The position numbers and the translations under genes are program-made. From Pseudorhodobacter antarcticus (lineage in GTDB: Bacteria > Pseudomonadota > Alphaproteobacteria > Rhodobacterales > Rhodobacteraceae), in NCBI RefSeq assembly GCF_900110135.1, contig NZ_FOCO01000004.1, positions 1-64,000 of the forward strand: a stretch of DNA of 64,000 nt, written 5' to 3'. Below are positions 8,507-18,370 of the stretch, in pieces; position 1 is the first letter of the stretch; every line of letters starts with the position of its first letter. A model generated the notes under the pieces. It had not been told where the DNA came from. It did not search any database and saw only the letters and a list, made by a program, of their open reading frames with translations.

Positions 8507-8526
8507 CAAGTAAAGCAACACTAGAC

Positions 8527-9435
8527 TTAATCCCGATCCATCATGGACAATGTTTGGCACAAATTATCTAGATCTTCCAATGTGTTATACCGAATAGACA
8601 ATATTCCGCTGTCACCGCCTCGTTCGTGACTAATGATGACGCCCATCTTCAAATTTGCGGAAAGATCAGCTTCAAGTGCGCGCGTATCCGCATCCTTCTC
8701 ATAACGCACGCCACCGCCCCCCGACTTAACACGCGGCGGTGTGGACGAGGTTTCTTTCGCCAAAGCTTCGGTCTCTCTGACAGTCAAGCCTTTCTCGACA
8801 ACGGCTTTTGCCAAAACGGATGGGTTAGATGTTGTGATCAGCGCCCTCGCGTGACCAGCTGACAGCTTTCCGTCACGAATGAGGCACTGCACGTCATCAG
8901 GAAGGCTCAAAAGGCGTAGCATATTAGCGACATGGCTACGGCTTTTGGACAGCGCTTCTGCGATTTTTTCCTGCGTATGACCGAACTGGTCCATCAAATG
9001 GCGAAATCCCGTTGCTTCCTCAATGGCATTAAGATCAGCCCGCTGAATATTTTCAATTATGGCCACTTCCAACACTTCGGTATCATCGAAATCACGAACG
9101 ACCACCGGCAAGCTGTGCAATTGCGCCATCTGCGCTGCACGCCAACGTCGTTCGCCAGCAACGATTTCAAACCTGTCCGTTCCCGCAATCGGACGCACAA
9201 TCAAAGGCTGCAACACGCCTTTTTGGCGAATAGATGCTGCAAGATCATCCAAGGCGGCGGCAGTAAAATCACGCCGAGGCTGGTTTGGATTCGGAAAAAT
9301 CTTTTCAACAGCAATCACTTGCCCCAAGCGGCGGCTTTCGGGCGTGATTGCGCCTTGATCAGCCGTCACATTTATATCCGCCATCAGCGCGGAAAGCCCC
9401 CGACCCAACCCGCGACGCTCTTGTTTCTTTTCCAT
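8527..9435 (-). CDS. parB: Chromosome-partitioning protein ParB
   Basis: ParB binds parS, spreads along DNA as a CTP-dependent clamp and stimulates ParA to move the origin region to the cell pole. The 302-residue protein starts with the chromosomal-ParB signature LGRGLSALMAD, has the CTPase/ParB box (IFPNPNQPRRDF, then GERRWRAAQ, residues about 49-120), a helix-turn-helix that reads parS (SHVANMLRLL region), and a C-terminal dimerisation part. Its ATG overlaps the parA stop by one base (TGATG). Three near-perfect parS sites lie within 4 kb. Confidence 0.95.
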   Translation of the reverse strand: MEKKQERRGLGRGLSALMADINVTADQGAITPESRRLGQVIAVEKIFPNPNQPRRDFTAAALDDLAASIRQKGVLQPLIVRPIAGTDRFEIVAGERRWRAAQMAQLHSLPVVVRDFDDTEVLEVAIIENIQRADLNAIEEATGFRHLMDQFGHTQEKIAEALSKSRSHVANMLRLLSLPDDVQCLIRDGKLSAGHARALITTSNPSVLAKAVVEKGLTVRETEALAKETSSTPPRVKSGGGGVRYEKDADTRALEADLSANLKMGVIISHERGGDSGILSIRYNTLEDLDNLCQTLSMMDRD

Positions 9436-10262
9436 CAGACACCGCTTTCCTGCAATTTGCTGTCAACACCATAACGCCGGGCAATTTCAAGTGAAAGGGC
9501 GCGATACGCTTCTGAACCCTTTGACGCTGAATCATACGCAAGAACAGGCAACGCATAGGATGGCGCCTCACTTATCCGAACATTCCGGGGAATCATCGTT
9601 TCAAACACAAGCTCGCCCAAATTTTCGCGTGCATCCGCCTCAACCAATTGGGCAAGGTTGTTTCTTTTATCGTACATCGTTAACAAAACGCCTTCGATAC
9701 GCAGTTCACTGTTCGCAGTTTGTCGCACCTCACGAATGGTCAACATCAATTGTGACAGCCCTTCCAACGCAAAAAACTCGCTTTGCAGCGGAATCAAAAC
9801 CGAATGACTGGCCACAAGCGCGTTCACAGTCAGCAAGCTAAGCGATGGTGGGCAATCAATCAGTATAAAATCAAAACCAAAAGCATCCATTGCTGGCTGA
9901 CGCAACGCATCGTGCAAAAGGTGGCTCCGCTTCTCATTCGCAATCAGCTCCATATCAGCCGAAGATAAATCAGAGTTTGCAGGACAAATTGAGACACCAA
10001 CTATGCCTGTATCGTGAATAACCAAGTCCAACGGCGACTCGTCAACCATCAAATCATATGTCGTCAGGCTGCGTTGAGCGACCTCAATGCCAAGACCTGT
10101 TGACGCGTTTCCTTGCGGGTCAAGGTCTACCACAAGAACTTTCGCACCCAACTCCGCAAGCCCCGCCGCCAAGTTTATGGTGGTCGTCGTCTTCGCAACT
10201 CCGCCTTTTTGGTTCGCCAAAGCCATGATTCGCGGTGCGCCATGAAAAAGAAATTCAGACAT
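9435..10262 (-). CDS. parA: Chromosome-partitioning ATPase ParA (Soj family)
   Basis: ParA is the ATPase partner of ParB in origin segregation, forming DNA-bound dimers that ParB disassembles. The 275-residue protein has the deviant Walker A motif as KGGVAKTT (residues 19-26), Walker A' VVDLDPQGNASTGLG and Walker B FILIDCPPSL. The usual glycine before the catalytic lysine (KGGxGKT) is alanine here (A23, codon GCG). Start choice: ATG 10262, overlapping the rsmG stop by eight bases; an in-frame ATG at 10274 would add four residues and has GAAG four bases upstream, so it remains possible. It is part of the mnmG-rsmG-parA-parB run. Confidence 0.94.
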   Translation of the reverse strand: MSEFLFHGAPRIMALANQKGGVAKTTTTINLAAGLAELGAKVLVVDLDPQGNASTGLGIEVAQRSLTTYDLMVDESPLDLVIHDTGIVGVSICPANSDLSSADMELIANEKRSHLLHDALRQPAMDAFGFDFILIDCPPSLSLLTVNALVASHSVLIPLQSEFFALEGLSQLMLTIREVRQTANSELRIEGVLLTMYDKRNNLAQLVEADARENLGELVFETMIPRNVRISEAPSYALPVLAYDSASKGSEAYRALSLEIARRYGVDSKLQESGV

Positions 10263-10881
10263 TTTCAATCCCATAAATCTTCAAAATCGCACCTTTTAGG
10301 TCTGTCTTGCTGTTAAGCACTTCATATTCAAAAGAAAATGCCATTCTTGCTACGTCAAGCTCTTGCAAATACATCTCGCCCTTTGGAAAAAAACAAACGC
10401 CGTCTGGGCGCAAATGATAGGCTGCGTGCGCCACAAGTTTCGACAATGGCGCTAAGGCACGGGCAGAAATGACGTCTGCGCTGTGGGGGGGCAATTTCTC
10501 AATCCGGTCTGAAATTACGGTTACATCAAGACCTATGGCACGCGCTACCTCCCGCAAGAAAACGCATTTACGCTGGTCGGATTCAACCAATGAAAAATGT
10601 CGATCTGCGCTCAATTCATGCGACAGAATGGCGAGGACAAGGCCTGGCAAACCAGCGCCGCTTCCTATGTCCAAACACTGCTTCGCTTCCACAGGCAGCA
10701 TTGGAAAAATCTGCGCCGAATCCACAATGTGGCGATCCCAAATATCCGCAACACTCGACTTTGAAACTAAGTTAATCGCCGGGTTCCATTTTTTTATCAA
10801 ATCCGAAAAGCGCAACAATCGCTCTTCTGTTTCACGTGAAACATCAAACCCAAGGACTTGGGACACATCAAAACCCGCCAT
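10255..10881 (-). CDS. rsmG: 16S rRNA (guanine-527-N7) methyltransferase RsmG (GidB)
   Basis: RsmG methylates N7 of G527 in 16S rRNA using S-adenosylmethionine. The 208-residue protein has the SAM-binding segment CLDIGSGAGLPGLVLAI (about residues 69-85) and the NPAINLVS motif typical of GidB. Its ATG overlaps the mnmG stop by one base (TGATG), and its stop lies inside the parA start region, so translation is probably coupled along the operon. Codons 12-18 (FDVSRET) contain a perfect parS site, a feature seen in related genomes. Confidence 0.95.
   Translation of the reverse strand: MAGFDVSQVLGFDVSRETEERLLRFSDLIKKWNPAINLVSKSSVADIWDRHIVDSAQIFPMLPVEAKQCLDIGSGAGLPGLVLAILSHELSADRHFSLVESDQRKCVFLREVARAIGLDVTVISDRIEKLPPHSADVISARALAPLSKLVAHAAYHLRPDGVCFFPKGEMYLQELDVARMAFSFEYEVLNSKTDLKGAILKIYGIENV
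10828..10843. promoter_or_regulatory. parS centromere site 2 (perfect 16-bp palindrome, inside rsmG)
   Basis: TGTTTCACGTGAAACA within the rsmG coding sequence, where on the minus strand it encodes the peptide DVSRET. It is identical to the site at 7329-7344. Confidence 0.92.
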
Positions 10882-12746
10882 CAGCGCGCCACCCTTTGTG
10901 TTTGCCGTGATCGAATCCGCGACAAGACCAACACAAGTGCTGCAGGCGTCATCCCCTCAATTCGACCGGCTTGCGCGATCGTACTTGGCCTGTGCTGAGT
11001 CAATTTCGCACGCAGCTCCCCCGACAACCCAGGCAAGACTGCATAATCGAAATCGGCCGGAATCCGCAAATCCTCATCCCGCTTCAGGTTTTCGGCCTCG
11101 GCTGACTGACGATCAGCATAATTTGAATACAGCGATTCCCGCCACAGCTGGGCCAAAACCGCCTCAGGCATCTGGGGGAAATCAAAAAGCCGCAGCGCAA
11201 CCTCCTGATAAGGTGTGTCTAATTGCGACAGCGCACCAAATGCTGTGCGCCGCGCGCCATCCTGACGAACTTTAAACCCAAATCCCGCCAACTGATTTGA
11301 GGTATAGGTTTTTTCTTCCAATTCCGATTTGTAACGCGCCAACAGCTCCGCTTTTTCTTCGAATCGACGACGGCGCGCTTCACCAACACATCCCAGCGCA
11401 ATCGCTTGCGGGGTCAGTCGCTGGTCCGCATTATCTGCCCTCAAAATTAATCGGTACTCCGCCCGCGACGTAAACATCCGATAGGGCTCCGTCACCCCCC
11501 GCGAAATCAAGTCATCCACCATCACGCCGATATAACTCGACGTCCGCGTAAACAGCACCTCCGCACGCCCCAATGCCATCGCCGCTGCATTCAGTCCAGC
11601 GACCAACCCCTGCGCCGCGGCCTCTTCATAACCTGTGGTTCCATTGATTTGCCCGGCAAAAAACAGCCCATCAAACCCTTTCACCGCCAAGCTCGGCGTC
11701 AAACAGCGTGGATCAAAAAAGTCATATTCAATCGCGTACCCAGGCTGCAAGATAACCGTATTTTCCAACCCCCGAATTGAGCGCACATAAGCCGTCTGAA
11801 CCTCAGCGGGCAGCGACGTCGATATCCCATTCGGATACACCGTCGTGTCATCCAGCCCCTCCGGCTCCAAAAACACCTGATGCGATGTTTTGTCCGCAAA
11901 CCGAACGATCTTATCCTCTATAGATGGGCAATATCGCGGACCCACACCAACCACATGCCCGCCATACATCGCCGAACGTTCCAAATTTTCGCGCACTATA
12001 TCATGCGTCCGCTGATTGGTTTCCGTAATACCGCAACCAATCTGGCGGGCCTGCGGCTGATCGTTCAAAAACGACAACATCGTCGGCTGCTCATCTGCGT
12101 GTTGCAACTCCAGGTGCGCCCAGTTGATCGTTGATCCATCCAGCCGTGGCGGCGTGCCCGTTTTCAGACGTCCCCGCGGCAAATTAAAGGCCACTAGCCG
12201 GTCCGCCAGCCGGATTGACGGCAATTCACCCACCCGGCCGCCCGATGTCCGCTTGTCGCCAACATGGATAACACCATTCAAAAACGTCCCCGCTGTCAAA
12301 ACAATAGCACGCGCCTGTATCTCGCTGCCATCGGCCAAAACAGCACCCGTTACTGCTTGCCCATGCCGAATGAAATCAACAACTTCACCTTCGATCACCG
12401 TCAAATTCGGCTGCGCTGCGATCAAGTCTTGAATGGCACTTTTGTACAGTTTTCGATCCGCTTGCGTGCGCGGCCCCTGCACCGCCGGCCCTTTGCTGCG
12501 ATTCAACAGCCGAAATTGTATTCCCGCCTTATCGCCCGCAACCCCCATCAACCCGTCAAACGCATCAATCTCGCGAACCAGATGCCCCTTTCCCAATCCA
12601 CCAATGGCCGGGTTGCACGACATCATGCCCAAACCCGCTTTTTGCAGGGTCAGCAGCGCCGTTTTTGCCCCCATGCGTGCCGATGCAGCCGCAGCCTCAC
12701 AGCCTGCATGCCCACCACCAACAACAACGACATCAAAATGTTTCAC
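10881..12746 (-). CDS. mnmG: tRNA uridine 5-carboxymethylaminomethyl modification enzyme MnmG (GidA)
   Basis: MnmG, with MnmE, installs the cmnm5 group on wobble uridine 34 of several tRNAs, using FAD, glycine and a folate one-carbon unit. The 621-residue protein begins with the FAD-binding Rossmann motif [12 protein letters not shown] (residues 8-19) and has the conserved [20 protein letters not shown] block and the family's C-terminal helical domain. The start is a GTG (12746-12744) lying inside a parS site: GTG AAA CAT. It is 11 bases downstream of the mnmE stop, so the two partner proteins are co-transcribed. Confidence 0.95.
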   Translation of the reverse strand: MKHFDVVVVGGGHAGCEAAAASARMGAKTALLTLQKAGLGMMSCNPAIGGLGKGHLVREIDAFDGLMGVAGDKAGIQFRLLNRSKGPAVQGPRTQADRKLYKSAIQDLIAAQPNLTVIEGEVVDFIRHGQAVTGAVLADGSEIQARAIVLTAGTFLNGVIHVGDKRTSGGRVGELPSIRLADRLVAFNLPRGRLKTGTPPRLDGSTINWAHLELQHADEQPTMLSFLNDQPQARQIGCGITETNQRTHDIVRENLERSAMYGGHVVGVGPRYCPSIEDKIVRFADKTSHQVFLEPEGLDDTTVYPNGISTSLPAEVQTAYVRSIRGLENTVILQPGYAIEYDFFDPRCLTPSLAVKGFDGLFFAGQINGTTGYEEAAAQGLVAGLNAAAMALGRAEVLFTRTSSYIGVMVDDLISRGVTEPYRMFTSRAEYRLILRADNADQRLTPQAIALGCVGEARRRRFEEKAELLARYKSELEEKTYTSNQLAGFGFKVRQDGARRTAFGALSQLDTPYQEVALRLFDFPQMPEAVLAQLWRESLYSNYADRQSAEAENLKRDEDLRIPADFDYAVLPGLSGELRAKLTQHRPSTIAQAGRIEGMTPAALVLVLSRIRSRQTQRVAR

Positions 12747-12754
12747 GTGAAACG
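12739..12754. promoter_or_regulatory. parS centromere site 3 (15 of 16 matches, at the mnmG start)
   Basis: TGTTTCACGTGAAACG, one base off the consensus in the last position. The CACGTG core contributes the GTG start codon of mnmG on the minus strand. Confidence 0.88.
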
Positions 12755-12757
12755 TCC

Positions 12758-14047
12758 CTATTTTCCGATACAGAAACTTGAAAAGATTTCTCCCAACAAA
12801 ACCTCTACATCAATTCGCCCCAACAAAACATCCAGCGCACGCGCAGCCGCCCGCAATTCTTCTGCAGCAATCTCAACTACCGCAAATTCGCTCTCAACCT
12901 CACGCTGCGCCAACTCCAGCGCCGCCAGGGCCTTCACTACTGCAATCCTGTGCCGCTCGCGCGTCAGCACGCCATCACCAACAGACCGCAGCGACAGCCC
13001 GTCAGATATCCGCCCCAACAGATCAGACACGCCTACACCCGTCAAACCAGATACCGCAAATTCCGCCCCATTCGCGATCATATCCGCTTTCCCCTGAACC
13101 AGCAAATCGCCCGGTCGCACGGCAATGCCTTCGAATGGCCCCTCTGCATCCAACAAAAACACGCGAATATCCGCTGCCACAGCCCGCTCAATCGCCAGAT
13201 CAACACCCAAGGCTTCAACAATATCTGTGGTTTTGCGAATCCCCGCCGTGTCCAAAAACGTCACAGCCAACCCACCAAGGTCCATCCGAACTTCAATCAC
13301 ATCACGCGTGGTTCCCGCAATCTCTGACGTAATGGCGGCTTTTCTTCCCGCAAAAGCATTCAAAAGCGTTGATTTTCCCGCATTGGGCCGCCCAACAATC
13401 GCCACCTCAAACCCGTCGCGCACCCGCTCCGCACGCTTCGCCCCCTCAACCTCCGCCCGAAACGCCACAATCAACCCACCAAGGATCTCACGCACCTCCG
13501 GCATCACATCAACCGGCACATCCTCGTCCACAAAATCAATCGTGGCCTCCAACAGCGCGCCAGCCCTAATCAGCGCGCGCCGCCAAACCTCAACCTTCGC
13601 CCCAATTGCACCAGACAGCACCCGCAACGATTGCACCCGCTGCGCTTCCGTCTCGGCGTCAATCAAATCCGCAAGCCCCTCCACCTGCGTCAGATCCAAA
13701 CACCCGTTTTCCAACGCGCGCCGGGTAAACTCCCCAGCCTCCGCCATCCGCAAACCTGGCATTTCTGAAAGTGCAACCAACACCGCCTGCACAACGGCCC
13801 GCCCCCCATGCAGATGCAGCTCCACACAGTCCTCGCCGGTAAAACTGGCACCTTGCGCAAACACCAACACCAGCGCTTCGTCCAAAACCACGCCTTGCCA
13901 TTGCAACCGCCGCACAGACGCCCGCCGCACCTCTGGCACCGATGCCATGCGCCCCAACGCGTCATGCGCGCGCGGCCCAGACAGTCGCACAACAGCCACC
14001 CCAGCCTTCCCCGTCCCCGAGGCAAGCGCAAATATAGTCTCTAACAT
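12758..14047 (-). CDS. mnmE: tRNA modification GTPase MnmE (TrmE)
   Basis: MnmE is the GTPase partner of MnmG in wobble-uridine modification. The 429-residue protein has the N-terminal tetrahydrofolate-binding domain ([21 protein letters not shown]), a G domain inserted in a helical domain with G1 GRPNAGKST (about 220-228), the EIAGTTRD switch region and DTAG, and ends with the invariant FCIGK, whose cysteine is functionally required. ATG 14047 is chosen because GGAGG sits seven bases upstream; a TTG two codons earlier would be too close to it. It lies 25 bases downstream of rho. Confidence 0.95.
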   Translation of the reverse strand: MLETIFALASGTGKAGVAVVRLSGPRAHDALGRMASVPEVRRASVRRLQWQGVVLDEALVLVFAQGASFTGEDCVELHLHGGRAVVQAVLVALSEMPGLRMAEAGEFTRRALENGCLDLTQVEGLADLIDAETEAQRVQSLRVLSGAIGAKVEVWRRALIRAGALLEATIDFVDEDVPVDVMPEVREILGGLIVAFRAEVEGAKRAERVRDGFEVAIVGRPNAGKSTLLNAFAGRKAAITSEIAGTTRDVIEVRMDLGGLAVTFLDTAGIRKTTDIVEALGVDLAIERAVAADIRVFLLDAEGPFEGIAVRPGDLLVQGKADMIANGAEFAVSGLTGVGVSDLLGRISDGLSLRSVGDGVLTRERHRIAVVKALAALELAQREVESEFAVVEIAAEELRAAARALDVLLGRIDVEVLLGEIFSSFCIGK

Positions 14048-14072
14048 CGCCAATCCTCCGGATCAGAAACCG

Positions 14073-15371
14073 TCAGCTGTTCATGGAATCAAAGAAATCA
14101 GAATTCGATTTGGTCTGTTTCAGCTTGGAAATCAGGAACTCAATCGCATCCGTCGTCCCCATCGGGTTCAAAATCCGCCGTAGCACATAAGTTTTTTGCA
14201 GATCAATCTTATCGACCAACAAATCTTCCTTTCGGGTGCCAGATTTCAAAATATCCATCGCCGGGAACACACGCTTATCGGCCACCTTACGGTCCAACAC
14301 GATTTCCGAGTTGCCCGTGCCTTTGAATTCTTCAAAGATCACTTCGTCCATCCGGCTGCCCGTATCAATCAGCGCCGTCGCAATAATCGTCAACGACCCA
14401 CCCTCTTCAATATTGCGCGCCGCCCCGAAAAACCGCTTCGGCCGCTGCAACGCATTGGCATCCACGCCCCCGGTCAACACCTTGCCCGATGATGGCACAA
14501 CCGTGTTAAACGCACGCCCCAACCGGGTGATGCTGTCCAGCAAGATCACAACATCCCGCTTATGCTCCACCAACCGCTTGGCCTTCTCAATCACCATCTC
14601 CGCCACCGCCACGTGCCGCGTCGCAGGCTCATCAAACGTCGAGGCGACAACTTCGCCCTTAACCGTCCGCTGCATGTCCGTCACTTCTTCCGGCCGCTCG
14701 TCAATCAACAGCACAATCAAATAACACTCGGGGTGATTCGTGGCGATCGAATGGGCAATATTTTGCAACAACACCGTTTTACCCGTGCGCGGCGGCGCCA
14801 CAATCAACCCACGCTGGCCTTTGCCAATCGGGGCCACCAAATCAATAATCCGCGCTGATCGGTCCTTCAACGTCGGGTCATCCACTTCCATCTTAAACCG
14901 CTCATCCGGATACAACGGCGTCAAGTTGTCAAAATGCACCTTGTGCCGCGCCTTTTCCGGATCATCAAAATTAATCCGCGTGACCTTCGTCATGCTGAAA
15001 TACCGCTCCGTCTCACGCGGGGCCGCAATCACACCTTCAATCGAATCGCCTGTGCGCAACGAAAACTGCCGAATCATCTCTGGCGAAACGTAAATATCAT
15101 CCGGCCCCGGCAAATAGTTCGCAGAGGGCGAGCGTAAGAACCCAAACCCATCCTGCACAACCTCCAGCACCCCGTCGCCGCCAATTTCCCAACCCTCTTC
15201 CGCATGCTCCTTCAACAGGGAAAACATCATCTCCCCTTTGCGCATCGACGGGGCGTTTTCAACATCCCATTCTTCGGCCATCGCCAACAAATCCGCAGGC
15301 GTTTTCGCCTTCAAATCCGCTAAATTCAGGCGCTGCACATCATCGGCTGCGATCAAAACATCATCATTCAT
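14073..15371 (-). CDS. rho: Transcription termination factor Rho
   Basis: Rho is a ring-shaped RNA-dependent ATPase that ends transcription. The protein has the N-terminal Rho domain ([20 protein letters not shown]), the RNA-binding cold-shock-like fold ([21 protein letters not shown]), Walker A ([10 protein letters not shown]) and the Q/R-loop region. I take ATG 15371 (432 residues), which gives the usual short lead before RLNLADLK; two earlier in-frame ATGs at 15383 and 15380 have no room for a ribosome site. Rho leads the run into mnmE and mnmG on the minus strand, with hemJ 133 bases upstream. Confidence 0.95.
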   Translation of the reverse strand: MNDDVLIAADDVQRLNLADLKAKTPADLLAMAEEWDVENAPSMRKGEMMFSLLKEHAEEGWEIGGDGVLEVVQDGFGFLRSPSANYLPGPDDIYVSPEMIRQFSLRTGDSIEGVIAAPRETERYFSMTKVTRINFDDPEKARHKVHFDNLTPLYPDERFKMEVDDPTLKDRSARIIDLVAPIGKGQRGLIVAPPRTGKTVLLQNIAHSIATNHPECYLIVLLIDERPEEVTDMQRTVKGEVVASTFDEPATRHVAVAEMVIEKAKRLVEHKRDVVILLDSITRLGRAFNTVVPSSGKVLTGGVDANALQRPKRFFGAARNIEEGGSLTIIATALIDTGSRMDEVIFEEFKGTGNSEIVLDRKVADKRVFPAMDILKSGTRKEDLLVDKIDLQKTYVLRRILNPMGTTDAIEFLISKLKQTKSNSDFFDSMNS

Positions 15372-15504
15372 GGGAAACATCATCCTTGGCCCACAGCCCA
15401 CACACGGGCTGCAGCATCAGTCGCAAAAGGGGAACAGCATCACAGACCGGACGGCCCAGCTGACTGCCACTTAAGCCAACCTTCCCAATTTGTCAATTAT
15501 TCCC

Positions 15505-15951
15505 TCAAAACTTCACAATTACCGCCAGCACAATCACCACCATCAAAACTGTCGGCACCTCATTCATCAACCGATACCTGCGCCCCGTCAGCACATTCTC
15601 TCCCGCCGCAAATTCCCGCCGCCGCCCCGCCAGCCACATATGGAACCATGTCATCGCCAGCACCGCCCCCGCCTTCGCCCAGGGCCACACCATCGACCAA
15701 TCCACCACCCCCGGCGTCATCACCAGCGCCAGCCCCGCCACCCATGTCACAATCATCGACGGGTTCATAATCAACCGCAGCAGCTTCATTTCCATCGTCT
15801 GAAACAAAACATCCGTGGGCTCCCCCACCTGCACCTTCTCCGCATGGTACACAAACAATCTTGGCAAATAAAACAGCCCCGCCATCCATGACATCACCGC
15901 CATCACATGCAGCGCCTTCACCCAAAGATACACATCCGCCAAAAACCCCAT
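15505..15951 (-). CDS. hemJ: Protoporphyrinogen IX oxidase HemJ
   Basis: HemJ is the membrane protoporphyrinogen oxidase of many proteobacteria that lack HemG and HemY, acting on the penultimate step of heme synthesis before ferrochelatase (hemH, 46169-47251 here). The 148-residue protein has four predicted hydrophobic helices, the conserved histidine in KALHVMAVMSWMAGLFYLPR (H15) and the family's FVYHAE and GRRYRLMNEVPT segments. It is the first gene on the minus side of the proposed origin region; the related gene hemE takes a similar place beside the Caulobacter origin. Confidence 0.9.
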   Translation of the reverse strand: MGFLADVYLWVKALHVMAVMSWMAGLFYLPRLFVYHAEKVQVGEPTDVLFQTMEMKLLRLIMNPSMIVTWVAGLALVMTPGVVDWSMVWPWAKAGAVLAMTWFHMWLAGRRREFAAGENVLTGRRYRLMNEVPTVLMVVIVLAVIVKF

Positions 15952-16343
15952 CGTCCAATTCCCTTGCTGCTCTTCTTCTTAATAATAGAATATATATAGA
16001 AAGATGAAGTAATAGATGGCCCTATGGATATCAGGATATCTTCACTTACCCCCCAACTTGTACACAACCACCCCCCTGTGCGTATCTCATGGGATGATCT
16101 GCTAAAAACCTAAATAACCCATAATTATCATATTACTAACACCCAAAACGGCGCCCTCATTCCATCAACGCCCCACCCCCTTTATCCCCTTATCCCGCCC
16201 TCAAAAATTCCGCCGCCCACAGGTGGATATCTCCCCCCCATCCTTGACAAAACATCCCCCTTACCCACACCAACGTGCCAAGCTCGGCTTACCCCCATTC
16301 CCGTAAACCGGAACATATCAAGATTTTCCACAGGACTGCGCAC
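15952..16343. other. Candidate chromosomal replication origin (A+T-rich divergent intergenic region)
   Basis: 392 bases without a gene between hemJ (minus) and maf (plus). It holds a very A+T-rich tract (about 15977-16015, with AATAATAGAATATATATAG) and a second one near 16100-16140. There are degenerate DnaA-box-like sequences: TTGTACACA at 16058-16066 and TTTTCCACA at 16324-16332, and two TTATCC repeats near 16180-16195. Known: in alphaproteobacteria such as Caulobacter, the origin lies beside heme genes with parAB nearby, and maf-aroE-coaE-dnaQ point away from it. Inference: this is oriC. Against it, no perfect DnaA box is present and the strand-composition switch is elsewhere (near 31.7 kb). 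Confidence 0.55.
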
Positions 16344-16943
16344 ATGCACCCACCCCTCATCTTGGCCTCCGCTTCTGCCACCCGCCTCCAAATGCTGCAT
16401 GCCGCGGGCCTCACCATCACGTCGGCCCCCGCCCGGATTGACGAATCCGCAATCCGCAACAGCCTTACCACCGATGGCGCAAAACCCCATGACATCGCCG
16501 ACCTGTTGGCCGAAATGAAGGCCCGCAAAGTGGCCGACAAACACCCCGATGCTTTCACCATGGGCTGCGATCAAATCCTCGAATTCAAGGGTCAATCTTT
16601 CGGCAAACCCGATACCCCAGATGATGCCATCGCCCAACTCACCCAGTTGCGCGGCCAAACCCATCAACTCCTGTCCGCCATCGTCGCCTACCACGGGGGC
16701 GAACCCGTATGGCGTCACACTGGCCGCGCCCGCCTCACCATGCATGATTTTTCCGATGCTTGGCTGGCCGCCTACGTCACCCGCAACTGGCAAACCATCC
16801 GCCACTCCGCAGGCTGCTATCTGGTGGAACACGAAGGCATCCGGCTGTTCTCCAAAATTGACGGCGATCATTTCACCGTCCTCGGGCTTCCCCTTTTGCC
16901 CCTCTTGGGGTATCTACGAATAAGGGGGTTCATAGACACATGA
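16344..16943 (+). CDS. maf: Maf-family nucleoside triphosphate pyrophosphatase
   Basis: Maf proteins hydrolyse non-standard or pyrimidine nucleoside triphosphates to monophosphates. The 199-residue protein starts LILASASATRLQMLHAAG, the signature of the family (S/R/L phosphate-binding start), and has the catalytic-acid stretch GCDQIL (about residues 73-78). The first part is somewhat divergent from typical Maf (IDESAIRNSL instead of VDE), so the exact substrate is open. ATG 16344 is chosen; earlier in-frame starts would reach into the A+T-rich intergenic region. It overlaps aroE by four bases (ATGA). Confidence 0.88.
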   Translation: MHPPLILASASATRLQMLHAAGLTITSAPARIDESAIRNSLTTDGAKPHDIADLLAEMKARKVADKHPDAFTMGCDQILEFKGQSFGKPDTPDDAIAQLTQLRGQTHQLLSAIVAYHGGEPVWRHTGRARLTMHDFSDAWLAAYVTRNWQTIRHSAGCYLVEHEGIRLFSKIDGDHFTVLGLPLLPLLGYLRIRGFIDT

Positions 16944-17779
16944 TCGACCATCCGCGCATTCCGCTTGCAGGCGTTATCGGCTCGCCCATCGCGCACAGCC
17001 GCTCGCCCATCCTGCACAATTACTGGCTAAAACGTTACGGCATCAAGGGGCATTACATCCCGATGGACGTGGCCCAAGCTGACCTGCCGCAAGCCCTCCA
17101 CATGCTGCCGAAAATGGGCTTTGTCGGCTGCAACGTCACCTTGCCGCACAAGGAAACCGTGCTGGCCCTTGCCGATGTGGTCACCGACCGCGCCGCGTTG
17201 ATCGGGGCCGCCAACACCCTCATTTTCCGTGCCGATGGTAAAATCCATGCCGATAACACCGATGGCGCGGGCTTCATGGCCAACCTGCGCCAAAACGCCC
17301 CGCATTGGGATCCAAAATCCGGCCCCGCCATGGTGTTCGGCGCAGGCGGTGCCGCCCGCGCCGTTATCGCCGCGTTAATAGAGGTGGGCGTCCCCGAAAT
17401 CCGCCTCGCCAACCGCACCCGCGCCCGCGCCGATGCTCTGCGCACCGATTTTGGCGCAAAAATAACGGTGGTCGATTGGGTCCAATCCGCCCACAACCTC
17501 CACGACGCTGCCACCGTCATCAACACCACCTCCCTTGGCATGATCTCCAAACCTGAATTCAACGTCTCGCTGGCGCAGATCAACCCAAAGGCCGTGGTCA
17601 ACGACCTCGTCTACACCCCCATCCAAACCGAATTTCTCACCGCCGCTGCCAATGCTGGCTGCACCACGGTTGATGGGCTAGGGATGCTCCTCCACCAAGC
17701 CGCCCCGGGGTTCGAGCGTTGGTTCGGCCACCGCCCCGATGTGGACGAGGAAACCCGCGATACGGTCATGGGGCTGTAA
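16940..17779 (+). CDS. aroE: Shikimate dehydrogenase (NADP+)
   Basis: AroE reduces 3-dehydroshikimate to shikimate in the aromatic amino-acid pathway. The 279-residue protein contains the substrate-binding SPIAHSRSPILHN (residues 15-27), the catalytic lysine in NVTLPHKE (near 67-74) and the NADP-binding GAGGAARAV (about 134-142). It starts four bases inside maf and ends TAA directly followed by the ATG of coaE, so maf-aroE-coaE-dnaQ are one transcript. Confidence 0.95.
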   Translation: MIDHPRIPLAGVIGSPIAHSRSPILHNYWLKRYGIKGHYIPMDVAQADLPQALHMLPKMGFVGCNVTLPHKETVLALADVVTDRAALIGAANTLIFRADGKIHADNTDGAGFMANLRQNAPHWDPKSGPAMVFGAGGAARAVIAALIEVGVPEIRLANRTRARADALRTDFGAKITVVDWVQSAHNLHDAATVINTTSLGMISKPEFNVSLAQINPKAVVNDLVYTPIQTEFLTAAANAGCTTVDGLGMLLHQAAPGFERWFGHRPDVDEETRDTVMGL

Positions 17780-18370
17780 ATGCCCTATCTCCTTGGCCTC
17801 ACAGGCTCCATCGGCATGGGCAAATCCACCACCGCTGCGATGTTCGCAGATGCAGGCATCCCCGTGTGGGACGCCGACGCCGCCGTCCATCGCCTTTACG
17901 CCATGGGCGGGGCCGCCGTTGCCCCCCTCACCGCAATCTGGCCCCACGCGGCCATAAACGGCCAAATCGACCGCCAAACCCTAAAATCCATCATCGCCGC
18001 CGATCCCACGGCCCTGCCCAGCATCGAATCCATCGTCCACCCCCTCGTCGCAATCGACCGCGCGCAATTTCTCAAAGCCACCAAAACTGACATCGCCCTC
18101 CTCGACATCCCCCTCCTGTTCGAAAACCAAACCGAAACCACCCTAAACGCCACCCTCCTCGTCACCGCTCCCCCCGCCTTGCAAAAATCCCGCGTCCTCG
18201 CCCGCCCCGGCATGACCGATGCACATTTCCAAACCATCCTCGCCCGCCAAATGCCTGATGCGGAAAAACGCAAACGCGCCACCCATATCATTGAAACGCT
18301 TGATATAATCGCCGCCTGCGCCTGCGTAACTGCCCTCATCGCCTATATCCGAAAGCAGCTTTATGCGTGA
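17780..18370 (+). CDS. coaE: Dephospho-CoA kinase
   Basis: CoaE phosphorylates dephospho-CoA, the last step of coenzyme A synthesis. The 196-residue protein has the P-loop GSIGMGKSTT (residues 9-18) and the following DADAAVH sequence. It abuts the aroE stop with no gap and overlaps dnaQ by eight bases. Confidence 0.94.
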   Translation: MPYLLGLTGSIGMGKSTTAAMFADAGIPVWDADAAVHRLYAMGGAAVAPLTAIWPHAAINGQIDRQTLKSIIAADPTALPSIESIVHPLVAIDRAQFLKATKTDIALLDIPLLFENQTETTLNATLLVTAPPALQKSRVLARPGMTDAHFQTILARQMPDAEKRKRATHIIETLDIIAACACVTALIAYIRKQLYA

